A stretch of DNA of 64,000 nt from Pseudacidovorax intermedius (GTDB lineage: Bacteria; Pseudomonadota; Gammaproteobacteria; Burkholderiales; Burkholderiaceae_C): contig NZ_LDSL01000056.1 in assembly GCF_001476815.1 (NCBI RefSeq), positions 1-64,000 on the forward strand. Direction: 5' to 3'. The position numbers and the translations under genes were made by a program. Shown here in pieces: positions 51,312 to 58,383 of the stretch. Below the pieces are notes generated by a model that had not been told where the DNA came from, did no database searches, and saw only the letters and a program-made list of their open reading frames with translations. Within the stretch, counting starts at the first letter, position 1. Each line of letters opens with the position of its first letter.

Positions 51312-52574
51312 TCAGAAGAGCGAGGCGGTGACCGGCCCCGCCGGCGCCGCAGGCGGCCGGCTGCCGCTGCGCCGCACCGGTGCCTGGGCCTCGGCGCTGC
51401 CGGCCTTCACCAGCGCGCCCACGCGCACGCCCAGCAGGCGCAGCGGCCGGTCCAGCGGCACGCGTTTGAGGGCCAGGCCGGCCGTGCGGCGGATCAGCTT
51501 CGCATCGGCCGTGTAGAACTCCAGCGACTGGTCGCGCGTGGCGATCCTGAAGTCGGCATAGCGCAGCTTCACGCCGATGGTGCGGCCCACGTAGCCCTTG
51601 CGCTGCAGGTCCTCGGCCACCTTCTCGCACAGGTGGGTGAAGATGGCACCGAGCTCGGCCTTGTCGCGCACGGCATGCAGGTCGCGCTCGAAGGTGGTCT
51701 CGCGGCTCATGGAGACGGGCTCGCTCTCGGTTTCCACCGGCCGGTCGTCGCGGCCCCAGGCCACCTCGTGCAGCCAGGCGCCGTAGGCCTTGCCGAAGCG
51801 CTGCACCAGCCAGGCCGGCTCGCACTTGGCCAGGTCGCCGATGGTGTGCAGGCCCAGGCCCGCCATCTTGGCCTCGGCCTTGGGGCCGATGCCGTTGACC
51901 TTGCTCACCGGCAGCGGCCAGATGCGCTCGGCCAGTTCGTGCGCGTACAGCACGGTGATGCCGTTGGGCTTGTCGAACTCGCTGGCCATCTTGGCCAGCA
52001 GCTTGTTGGGCGCCACGCCGATGGAGCAGGTCAGCCCCGTGGCGTCGAAGATCGACTTCTGGATCAGCCGCGCCAGCACCCGACCGCCCTCGCGCTGGCC
52101 GCCGGGCACCTCGGTGAAGTCGATGTAGACCTCGTCCACCCCGCGGTCCTGCATCAGCGGCGCGATGTCGGTCACGATCTTCTTGAAGGCGCGCGAGTAG
52201 CGGCGGTATTCGTCGAAGTCGGTGGGCAGCATCAGCGCCTGCGGGCAGAGCTTGGCCGCCTTCATCATGCCCATGGCCGAGCCGATGCCGAACTGCCGCG
52301 CCGGGTAGGTGGCGGTGGTGATCACGCCGCGGCCGGTGTAGTCGGCCAGGCGCGGGAAGGCCGAGACGGGAATGCGGTCCAGCGGCGTGTCGGGCGGCAG
52401 GCCGCCGATGAGCTCCTCCAGCCGGCGCCGGCCGCCACCGACCACCACCGGCAGGCCCTTGAGCTGCGGATAGCGCAAGAGCTCGACGGAGGCGAAGAAG
52501 GCGTCCATGTCGAGGTGGGCGATGCGGCGGATGGGGGTGGCCTTCTGACGAGCGGCCGGTGGCGGACTGGACAC
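51312..52574 (-). CDS. dinB: DNA polymerase IV (Y-family)
   Basis: 420 aa from a GTG at 52574, chosen because a GACAAT -10-like box ends exactly 6 nt upstream; an ATG at 52610 would add 12 residues. Y-family catalytic residues are in AHLDMDAFFASVE and DRGVDEVYIDFTE. The thumb helix-hairpin-helix reads VSKVNGIGPKAEAKMAGLGL, and the little-finger domain ends about residue 390, followed by a Pro/Ala-rich tail ending PVTASLF, a plausible beta-clamp-binding end. It carries out translesion synthesis. No LexA box (CTG-N10-CAG) was found just upstream, so SOS control is uncertain. Confidence 0.94.
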   Translation of the reverse strand: MSSPPPAARQKATPIRRIAHLDMDAFFASVELLRYPQLKGLPVVVGGGRRRLEELIGGLPPDTPLDRIPVSAFPRLADYTGRGVITTATYPARQFGIGSAMGMMKAAKLCPQALMLPTDFDEYRRYSRAFKKIVTDIAPLMQDRGVDEVYIDFTEVPGGQREGGRVLARLIQKSIFDATGLTCSIGVAPNKLLAKMASEFDKPNGITVLYAHELAERIWPLPVSKVNGIGPKAEAKMAGLGLHTIGDLAKCEPAWLVQRFGKAYGAWLHEVAWGRDDRPVETESEPVSMSRETTFERDLHAVRDKAELGAIFTHLCEKVAEDLQRKGYVGRTIGVKLRYADFRIATRDQSLEFYTADAKLIRRTAGLALKRVPLDRPLRLLGVRVGALVKAGSAEAQAPVRRSGSRPPAAPAGPVTASLF

Positions 52575-52580
52575 GGAGCG

Positions 52581-52586
52581 ATTGTC
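52581..52586 (-). promoter_or_regulatory. -10 box (GACAAT) placed 6 nt before the dinB GTG
   Basis: Minus-strand GACAAT, then CGCTCC and the GTG start at 52574. It matches the spacing seen at pgsA and yaaA and suggests a leaderless dinB mRNA. Confidence 0.4.
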
Positions 52587-52641
52587 CGATGCCGGGTCCC
52601 CGCGGCGCATGCCGGGAGGCGGAAGGACCGGCGCCGCGTCG

Positions 52642-52662
52642 TGATATCGAATTTAGATATCA
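52642..52662. promoter_or_regulatory. Operator-like inverted repeat of hicAB
   Basis: TGATATC-GAATTTA-GATATCA: perfect 7-bp arms and a 7-bp AT-rich centre, 22 bp before the hicA start. The arm TAGATATCA also resembles a -10 region. A HicB-type ribbon-helix-helix repressor binding here would shut off its own operon. Confidence 0.55.
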
Positions 52663-52684
52663 TTCCCAAAAAGGGAGTGACATC

Positions 52685-52948
52685 GTGGCGGCGTTGAAGA
52701 CGAAGCAGCGGAAGACCCTTGCGCTCATCTTTTCCAGGCCCGTGCCAGGCAGCCTCAAGTGGCCGGACCTCGTGGCGCTGCTGCTGGAACTCGGCGCCAC
52801 CATGACGGAGCGCGAAGGATCGCGGGTGGCCTTCTTCCTGTTCCATCAGGTGCAGGTGATGCACCGGCCGCATCCCGGCAACGACGTCGACAAGGGCGCC
52901 GTCGCGGCCGTTCGCAAATGGCTCGAAAGCAATGGAGTATTGCCATGA
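52685..52948 (+). CDS. hicA: HicA family mRNA interferase toxin
   Basis: 87 aa from a GTG at 52685 after a strong AAAGGGAG ribosome site. The dsRBD-like HicA fold is recognisable by KTLALIFSRPVPGSLKWPDL, the conserved LLELGATMTEREGSRVAFFL, and HRPHPGNDVDKGAVAAVRKWLE. The catalytic His is that of the HRPHP segment (other HicA toxins use the equivalent GSH/His). HicA cleaves mRNA and tmRNA until HicB binds it. The gene lies immediately upstream of hicB with a 4-bp ATGA overlap; toxin first is the usual order. Confidence 0.88.
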   Translation: MAALKTKQRKTLALIFSRPVPGSLKWPDLVALLLELGATMTEREGSRVAFFLFHQVQVMHRPHPGNDVDKGAVAAVRKWLESNGVLP

Positions 52949-53310
52949 CCAGGAACATCATGGATGTCGACGGCTACAAGGCCGTCATCAGCTACGACCC
53001 GGAGATCGAGATGTTCCGGGGCGAATTCCTCGGGCTCAACGGCGGGGCCGACTTTTATGCGGCCGATGTCCGCAGCCTGCAGAAGGAGGGCAGGGTCTCG
53101 CTGCGTGTCTTTTTGGAGGAATGCGCGGCTCAGGGCATCGCCCCGCGCAAGACCTTCTCAGGCAAATTCATGCTGCGCATCGATCCACAACTGCACGAGA
53201 TTGCGGCAACGAAGGCCGCGGCGGAAGGCAAGAGCCTGAACCAGTTGGCGGAGGAGGCCATCCGCAGCCAGGTGGCGTTGGAGGACGAGGGGCTCGCGTC
53301 GGCGGGCTGA
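52945..53310 (+). CDS. hicB: HicB family antitoxin
   Basis: 121 aa. The N-terminal degraded RNase H-like fold has YKAVISYDPEIEMFRGEFLGLNG (52975-53043) and SLRVFLEECAAQGIAP. The C-terminus carries a ribbon-helix-helix DNA-binding segment (KFMLRIDPQLHEIAATKAAA, then EGKSLNQLAEEAIRSQ). It neutralises HicA and represses the operon. An in-frame ATG six codons in (MDVDGYK) could give a shorter form. The upstream 7-bp-arm inverted repeat is its probable operator. Confidence 0.9.
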   Translation: MTRNIMDVDGYKAVISYDPEIEMFRGEFLGLNGGADFYAADVRSLQKEGRVSLRVFLEECAAQGIAPRKTFSGKFMLRIDPQLHEIAATKAAAEGKSLNQLAEEAIRSQVALEDEGLASAG

Positions 53311-53393
53311 GCGGGTGTGAGCGAACCCGGAGCGTTGTCCGGCGTCCTGCCGTTCATCCGGGGCGACGCCGGCTGCTTGCGGAGCGCGCCGGC

Positions 53394-54446
53394 TCAATCG
53401 AAGGCCGCGGGCCGCGCCGCCACCAGGGCCCGGTTGCGTCGCCGGTCGGCGGCGATCTCGCGCGCGAAGTCCTCGGCGCTGCCGCCGGCCGGCAGGTTGT
53501 GGGCTTCGCGCAGGCGGCGGCGCAGGGTGTCGTCCTGGCGCAGCAGGCGGTCGACTTCCTGGTTGATCCGCGCCACCACCGCCGCAGGCGTGTCCGCCGG
53601 GGCGAACAGGCCGAAGAGCGAGTCGCGGTTGGCCTCGGGGTAGCCCAGCTCGGCCAGCGTGGGCACCTCGGGCAGGGCGTCGATGCGCCGCGGCGCACCC
53701 ACGGCCAGGGCCTGCAGGCGGCCGTCGGCGATGTACTGCAGCTGCTGGGCCGCCACGTTGGTGGACAGCGCCTCGAACTGCCCACCCAGCGCATCGGTGA
53801 GCTGCGGCCCGCCGCCGTGGTAGGGCACGTGCACGATGTCCACACCGCTCGCCGCGCGCACCTGGGCCAGGACGAGATGGCCGATGGTGGCCACGCCCGA
53901 AGTGGCCCAGCGCAGCGTGCCGGGCGCCGCGCGCGCCTGGGCGATCAGGGCGTCGAAACCGCGGCCGGCGAAGGCGGGCGTGCCGACCACCAGCACCGGC
54001 GTGTGCATCACGCCGGCCACGGGCGCGAAGGCCCGCAGCGGGTCGTAGGGCACGCGGCCCACCAGCGGCTGCAGGGTGAGCGGGCTGATGGCCGAAAAGG
54101 CGAGCGTGTGGCCGTCCGCCGGCGCGCGGGCCAGCAGGCCCAGGCCCACGCTGCCGCCGGCACCCGCGCGGTTGTCGACCAGCACCGGCACGCCGAGCGC
54201 ATGGGACAACGGCTCGGCAAGCGCGCGCGCCATGCCGTCGCTGACGCCGCCGGGCGGATAGACCACGACCAGGCGCAGCGGACGGCGGGGCCAGTCCGGC
54301 GGGGCTGGCGCGGTGGCGGCGGTGCCTGCGCCGGCGACGCCGAGTGCGCCGACGGCCAGCGCCGCGGCGACTCGGCGGCGCCGCAGCATGGGGCCGCCGG
54401 CGCCGCTGGCGTCGGCCGGCAGGAAGGGCCCGGGGCGCAGGCTCAT
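53394..54446 (-). CDS. Bug family tripartite tricarboxylate transporter substrate-binding protein
   Basis: 350 aa if begun at the ATG at 54446, which overlaps the LysR stop (ATGA) and has AAGGCGG upstream; an ATG at 54389 gives a neater signal peptide (MLRRRRVAAALAVGALGVAG). Bug-family landmarks: WPRRPLRLVVVYPPGGVSDGMAR, VDNRAGAGGSVGLGLLARA, VPYHGGGPQLTDALGGQ and FAPADTPAAVV. It binds an unknown carboxylate. Coupling to a LysR gene that is divergent from a tannase-family gene suggests it may take up the acid released by that secreted esterase. Confidence 0.9.
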   Translation of the reverse strand: MSLRPGPFLPADASGAGGPMLRRRRVAAALAVGALGVAGAGTAATAPAPPDWPRRPLRLVVVYPPGGVSDGMARALAEPLSHALGVPVLVDNRAGAGGSVGLGLLARAPADGHTLAFSAISPLTLQPLVGRVPYDPLRAFAPVAGVMHTPVLVVGTPAFAGRGFDALIAQARAAPGTLRWATSGVATIGHLVLAQVRAASGVDIVHVPYHGGGPQLTDALGGQFEALSTNVAAQQLQYIADGRLQALAVGAPRRIDALPEVPTLAELGYPEANRDSLFGLFAPADTPAAVVARINQEVDRLLRQDDTLRRRLREAHNLPAGGSAEDFAREIAADRRRNRALVAARPAAFD

Positions 54447-55444
54447 CGTGCCGCCTTGCGGGTGGCGAGCGGCGTCGTGCGACCGCGCGGCGCCGGTGAT
54501 GGCGGCGGCACGGGTGCCTGTGCCGTCGGCACTTCTTCAGGCTGCGCGGCCATCTCGCGCAGCAGCGCCGTGAAATGGCGGGCCGGCAGGTTGTCTTCCT
54601 CTGCGCGCGAGACCAGGGTGAGCGGCGCGTCCAGCGCCGCGGCATCGGCCAGCGGCAGGTAGGCGATGGCATGGGCATGCACACCCGCCATCGAGGCCGG
54701 CACCACCGACAGCCCGACGCCCGCCGCAACGAGGTTGAGGTTGGTCATCATGCGCTCGACCTCGGCCACCACCTGCGGGCGCAGGCCGCGCGCATGGGCC
54801 AGCGACAGCAGCTCGGCGTAGAGGCCCGGCGCACCGGCGCGGCGCACCAGGATCAGCGGTTCCGCGCACAGCGCGGCCAGCGGCAGGGCGGCCTGCTCGG
54901 CGGGACTCGCCGCCAGCGGATGGTCGATGGGCAGGGCGGCCCGCATGGGCTCGCGCAGCAGGGTCTCGAAGACCAGGCCCGGCGGCTGGGCCACCGGCAT
55001 GCGCAGCAGGCCCGCGTGCAGCCGGCCGGCGGCCAGGGCCTCGGTCAGCTCGGCGGCGTTGTTCTCGCTGATCTGCAGTTCGACGTCCGGATGGCTGCGG
55101 CGGAAGGCCCGCAGGGCCTGCGGCACGAAGCGGTGCGCCGCGGCCGAACTGGTGAAGCCCACGGCCACCCGGCCCGCCTCGCCGCGCGCCAGCCGGGCCA
55201 TGCGCTCGCGCATGGCGGCCATGTCGTCCAGCAGGCGCTGCGCCTCCGCCTGGAAGGCGCGGCCGGCCTCGGTCAGCGCCACGCCGCGCGGATGGCGGCG
55301 GAACAGCGTCATGCCCAGCTGCCGCTCCAGCGCCTTGATCTGCACGCTCAGCGGCGGCTGCTGGATGCCCAGCTGCTCCGCCGCGCGCGTCATGTGGCCC
55401 GCCTGCGCGACGGCCAGGAAATAGCGCAACGCCCGTGTCTCCAT
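54443..55444 (-). CDS. LysR family regulator divergent from the tannase-family gene
   Basis: 333 aa. Helix-turn-helix at residues 3-60 (LRYFLAVAQAGHMTRAAEQL, then GIQQPPLSVQIKALERQLGM), and an effector domain of the BenM/CatM type (RVAVGFTSSAAAHRFVPQALRAFR; FETLLREPMRAALPIDHPLA). The C-terminal 35 residues are Pro-rich and probably disordered. It is separated by 122 bp from the divergent tannase-family gene, the standard LysR control arrangement, and it overlaps the downstream Bug gene by 4 bp. Aromatic-acid inducers are usual for BenM-like members, which would fit a tannase or feruloyl-esterase target. Confidence 0.9.
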   Translation of the reverse strand: METRALRYFLAVAQAGHMTRAAEQLGIQQPPLSVQIKALERQLGMTLFRRHPRGVALTEAGRAFQAEAQRLLDDMAAMRERMARLARGEAGRVAVGFTSSAAAHRFVPQALRAFRRSHPDVELQISENNAAELTEALAAGRLHAGLLRMPVAQPPGLVFETLLREPMRAALPIDHPLAASPAEQAALPLAALCAEPLILVRRAGAPGLYAELLSLAHARGLRPQVVAEVERMMTNLNLVAAGVGLSVVPASMAGVHAHAIAYLPLADAAALDAPLTLVSRAEEDNLPARHFTALLREMAAQPEEVPTAQAPVPPPSPAPRGRTTPLATRKAAR

Positions 55445-55479
55445 ATCTTTTTCGTATCGGAAGTGCCCGGTTATTTTAT

Positions 55480-55508
55480 TTGACCCTATGAGCGCGGCTG
55501 CCTATCGT
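55480..55508 (+). promoter_or_regulatory. Sigma-70 promoter of the tannase-family operon
   Basis: TTGACC (55480-55485), 17-bp spacer, TATCGT (55503-55508). It lies in the LysR/tannase divergent region beside an AT-rich patch (TTATTTTATTTGA) where a LysR protein could bind. Confidence 0.55.
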
Positions 55509-55566
55509 GCCGCAGCCGACCCGTGGCCTCGCCGCCGCGGCTGCCATTCTTCCGGAGACACGCACC

Positions 55567-58383
55567 ATGCGCCCACAGGGCCCCTGCACCGCCGCTGCGC
55601 CGGCATCCTTTCCCCTTCCTGCGCCTGCACCGGCGCCCCGCGGCCTGCACCGCGGTGCGGCCTGCGCGCTCTCGTTGACGCTGATGCTGGTGCTGGCCGC
55701 CTGCGGCGGCGGTGGCGGCGGCAACGGCTTCGCCTTCCTGCCCGGCGCGATCGGCAGCGGCACGACAACGCCGCCAGCGGCCGGCGGCAGTACGCCGGCG
55801 CCCGCGCCCATCGCGGCCAATCCTCCCGCGCCGGCGGCGCCGCCCTATGCGCCCGCCCTCGACTGCGCCGCGCTGGCCGGCCGCACGCTGGCGGCCAGCA
55901 CCATCAGCCTGCCGACCACCGGCGCCACGGTGACCAGCGCCACGCCCATCGCCGCCGACGCCACGGGCAACAGCCTGGGCGCCTATTGCCAGGTGCGCGG
56001 CACCATCGCACCGGTGGATGCCACGGCCCAGTCCATCCAGTTCGCGCTCAACCTGCCGCTGGCCTGGAACGGCAAGACCATCCACTTCGGCGGCGGCGGC
56101 TTCGACGGCGTGCTGATCGACGGCACCGAGCCCGTGCGCTTCGGCCCGCCGGGCAAGCCCGCGCCGCTGGCCCTGGGCTATGCGACCTACGGCGACGACT
56201 CGGGCCACCAGTCCAGCAGCATCACCGACGGCCGCTTCGCCACCAACGACGAGCAGCTCGCCAACTACGGCGGCCTCACGCTCAAGAAGACCCACGACGT
56301 GGCCCAGGCCCTGGTGCTGGCCTACTACAGCCGCACGCCGGCCAAGGCCTATTTCCTGGGCACCTCCACCGGCGGGCGCGATGCGCTGGGCTACATCCAG
56401 CGCTGGCCGGCCGACTACGACGGCGTGATCGCCAACGAGCCGGCCCTCAACTACAGCGGCACACGGCTGTCGAACGTGGCGCTGGGCCGGGCGCTCTATG
56501 CCAACGGCGGCGCGGGCTGGATGAACGTGGCCAAGACGCTGCTGGTGCAGCGCACCGTGCTGCAGGCCTGCGACCGGCTGGACGGCGCCGCCGATGGCGT
56601 GGTGAGCAACGTGGAAAGCTGCCGCCAGCTCAACAGCAGCATCCTGGCCTCGCTGCGCTGCCCCGGCGGCACCGACACGGGCGACAGCTGCCTGTCCGAC
56701 GCGCAGCTGGCCACCGTGAACACCATCGAGTCGCCGCTGGTCTTCAGCAGCTATGCGCTGGCCAACGGCGTGACCCGCGCCGGCGGCTACAACTTCCTCG
56801 AAGGCGCGCTGGTGGCCGGCCCCTACACCACGCGTGACCTGGGCACCCGGCCGGTGCCGGGCAACCCGGCGACCTCGGCCGACGCCAACATGTACGTCAC
56901 CGGCGACCAGTGGGCGAAGTACTTCGTCACCCGCGACCCGACGTTCAACACGCTGACCCTCGACCCGCTCGCCCCCGGCGCCTGGACCTCGCGCGTGACC
57001 ACGGTGTCGGCCCTGACCGATGCCACCGACCCCAACCTGGCGCCCTTCTTCGGCCGCGGCGGCAAGCTCATCATGCTGCATGGCCTGGCGGACGAGGTGA
57101 TCAGCCCCAACTCCACCATCGACTACTACAACCGCGTGGTGGCCACCGTGGGCGCGGCCCAGGCGGCGCAGAGCCTGCGCTTCTACACCGTGCCCGGCAT
57201 GGGCCACGGCACGGGCGTCTTCATTCCGGGCTGGGACTCGCTGGCCGCGCTGGAAGCCTGGGCCGAGCAGGGCCTCGCCCCTGCCACGCCGGTGGCCATG
57301 GACACCGTGGCCGGCACCTACGGCCGCACCCGGCCCATCTGCCAGTACCCCGCCTGGCCCAAGTACGGCGGCAGCGGCAGCCTGGACGCGGCCGTCAACT
57401 ACAGCTGCGTGACCGAGGTCGGCAACCCGCTGGCCTGCCAGTACCTGCCCGCCGCCGCCACCACCTACAAGGGTGGCGACATGGCCGGCGAGGAACTGCG
57501 GGTGCAGATCGACCCGGCCACGCTGGCCTACACCGTCACCATCGACGCCAGCAGCCAGCGCGCGACCGGCACGCAGCGCAGCGGCACGCTGGTGCCGCAG
57601 GGCCAGTGCAGCTACACGAGCGGGGAGGGCGGGGCGCTGTTCACCTTCGCGCCGGGCGGCGTGCTCTCCGGCGGCGTGAGCCGTGCCGGCGGCAGCGGCT
57701 TCGCGGCCCTGCTGGCCTTCCAGACCACCTTCGACAACCGCAGCACGCCGACGGTGTTCAACCCGGTGGCCAACATCTCCAACGCGGCCGGCGTGCAGCA
57801 GGCCGGCAGCGCCGCCGCGCTGCCCTACGCCGGCGCGGTGCGGCTGCGCAATGCCGGCACCTTCCAGTACTGCCGCGACGCCACCACCAACGGCTTCATG
57901 GTCTACGACGCCAACTGCATGCAGACCGAGAAGGGCTACCTGGCCTACAACACCACGCGCGGCGCCTTCGACGTCTACACCACGCCGGCCAGCGGCGGTG
58001 CCACCACCACGGGCGGCACGCTCTCTGGCTCCATGGTGATCGGCCTGGTGGGCGGCACCGCCGTGCCGCTGCACCTGGTGCGCGACGGCGCCGGCAACGT
58101 CGGCATGCGGCTGCAGTCGCCGCAGCAGAGCCTGGCCACCGGCACGGCCGACGGCAGCTACATCGCCGCCAGCAGCAACGGCGACAACCGCAGCGCCGCC
58201 ATCGCCGGCAACAGCCTGCAACTGGGCACGGCCACCGCCACGCTGGGCTTCGACAGCCCCGTCCCTGGCGTCGCTACGGCCAGCGCCGCGCGGCCTGGCA
58301 AGCTGGTCTACAACGGCGGCGTGTTCGCCTTCGTGTCCGACACCACGGCCAACGCCGCGCTGGAACTTGGAGTCCGTCACTGA
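55567..58383 (+). CDS. Secreted tannase/feruloyl esterase family lipoprotein with long C-terminal extension
   Basis: 938 aa. The signal ends in a lipobox (LVLAAC) followed by GGGGGG, so it is likely a lipoprotein. Residues about 100-590 form a tannase/feruloyl-esterase domain: QFALNLPLAWNGKTIHFGGGGFDG, FLGTSTGGRDALGYIQRWPADYDGVI (nucleophile Ser267), LHGLADEVISP (Asp509) and VPGMGHGTG (His547). In the family the Ser and His are each next to a Cys that form a disulfide (CS-D-HC). Here those positions are Thr266 and Gly548, so the pair is missing. About 350 C-terminal residues are strand-rich, Thr/Ala/Gly-rich with several Cys (FQYCRDATTNGF), and match nothing I recognise. It heads an operon with a second hydrolase. 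Confidence 0.85.
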   Translation: MRPQGPCTAAAPASFPLPAPAPAPRGLHRGAACALSLTLMLVLAACGGGGGGNGFAFLPGAIGSGTTTPPAAGGSTPAPAPIAANPPAPAAPPYAPALDCAALAGRTLAASTISLPTTGATVTSATPIAADATGNSLGAYCQVRGTIAPVDATAQSIQFALNLPLAWNGKTIHFGGGGFDGVLIDGTEPVRFGPPGKPAPLALGYATYGDDSGHQSSSITDGRFATNDEQLANYGGLTLKKTHDVAQALVLAYYSRTPAKAYFLGTSTGGRDALGYIQRWPADYDGVIANEPALNYSGTRLSNVALGRALYANGGAGWMNVAKTLLVQRTVLQACDRLDGAADGVVSNVESCRQLNSSILASLRCPGGTDTGDSCLSDAQLATVNTIESPLVFSSYALANGVTRAGGYNFLEGALVAGPYTTRDLGTRPVPGNPATSADANMYVTGDQWAKYFVTRDPTFNTLTLDPLAPGAWTSRVTTVSALTDATDPNLAPFFGRGGKLIMLHGLADEVISPNSTIDYYNRVVATVGAAQAAQSLRFYTVPGMGHGTGVFIPGWDSLAALEAWAEQGLAPATPVAMDTVAGTYGRTRPICQYPAWPKYGGSGSLDAAVNYSCVTEVGNPLACQYLPAAATTYKGGDMAGEELRVQIDPATLAYTVTIDASSQRATGTQRSGTLVPQGQCSYTSGEGGALFTFAPGGVLSGGVSRAGGSGFAALLAFQTTFDNRSTPTVFNPVANISNAAGVQQAGSAAALPYAGAVRLRNAGTFQYCRDATTNGFMVYDANCMQTEKGYLAYNTTRGAFDVYTTPASGGATTTGGTLSGSMVIGLVGGTAVPLHLVRDGAGNVGMRLQSPQQSLATGTADGSYIAASSNGDNRSAAIAGNSLQLGTATATLGFDSPVPGVATASAARPGKLVYNGGVFAFVSDTTANAALELGVRH

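Noticed and set aside
52587-52640. A LexA-type SOS box upstream of dinB
   Set aside because: No CTG-N10-CAG palindrome was found in the short space between dinB and the hicAB operator.
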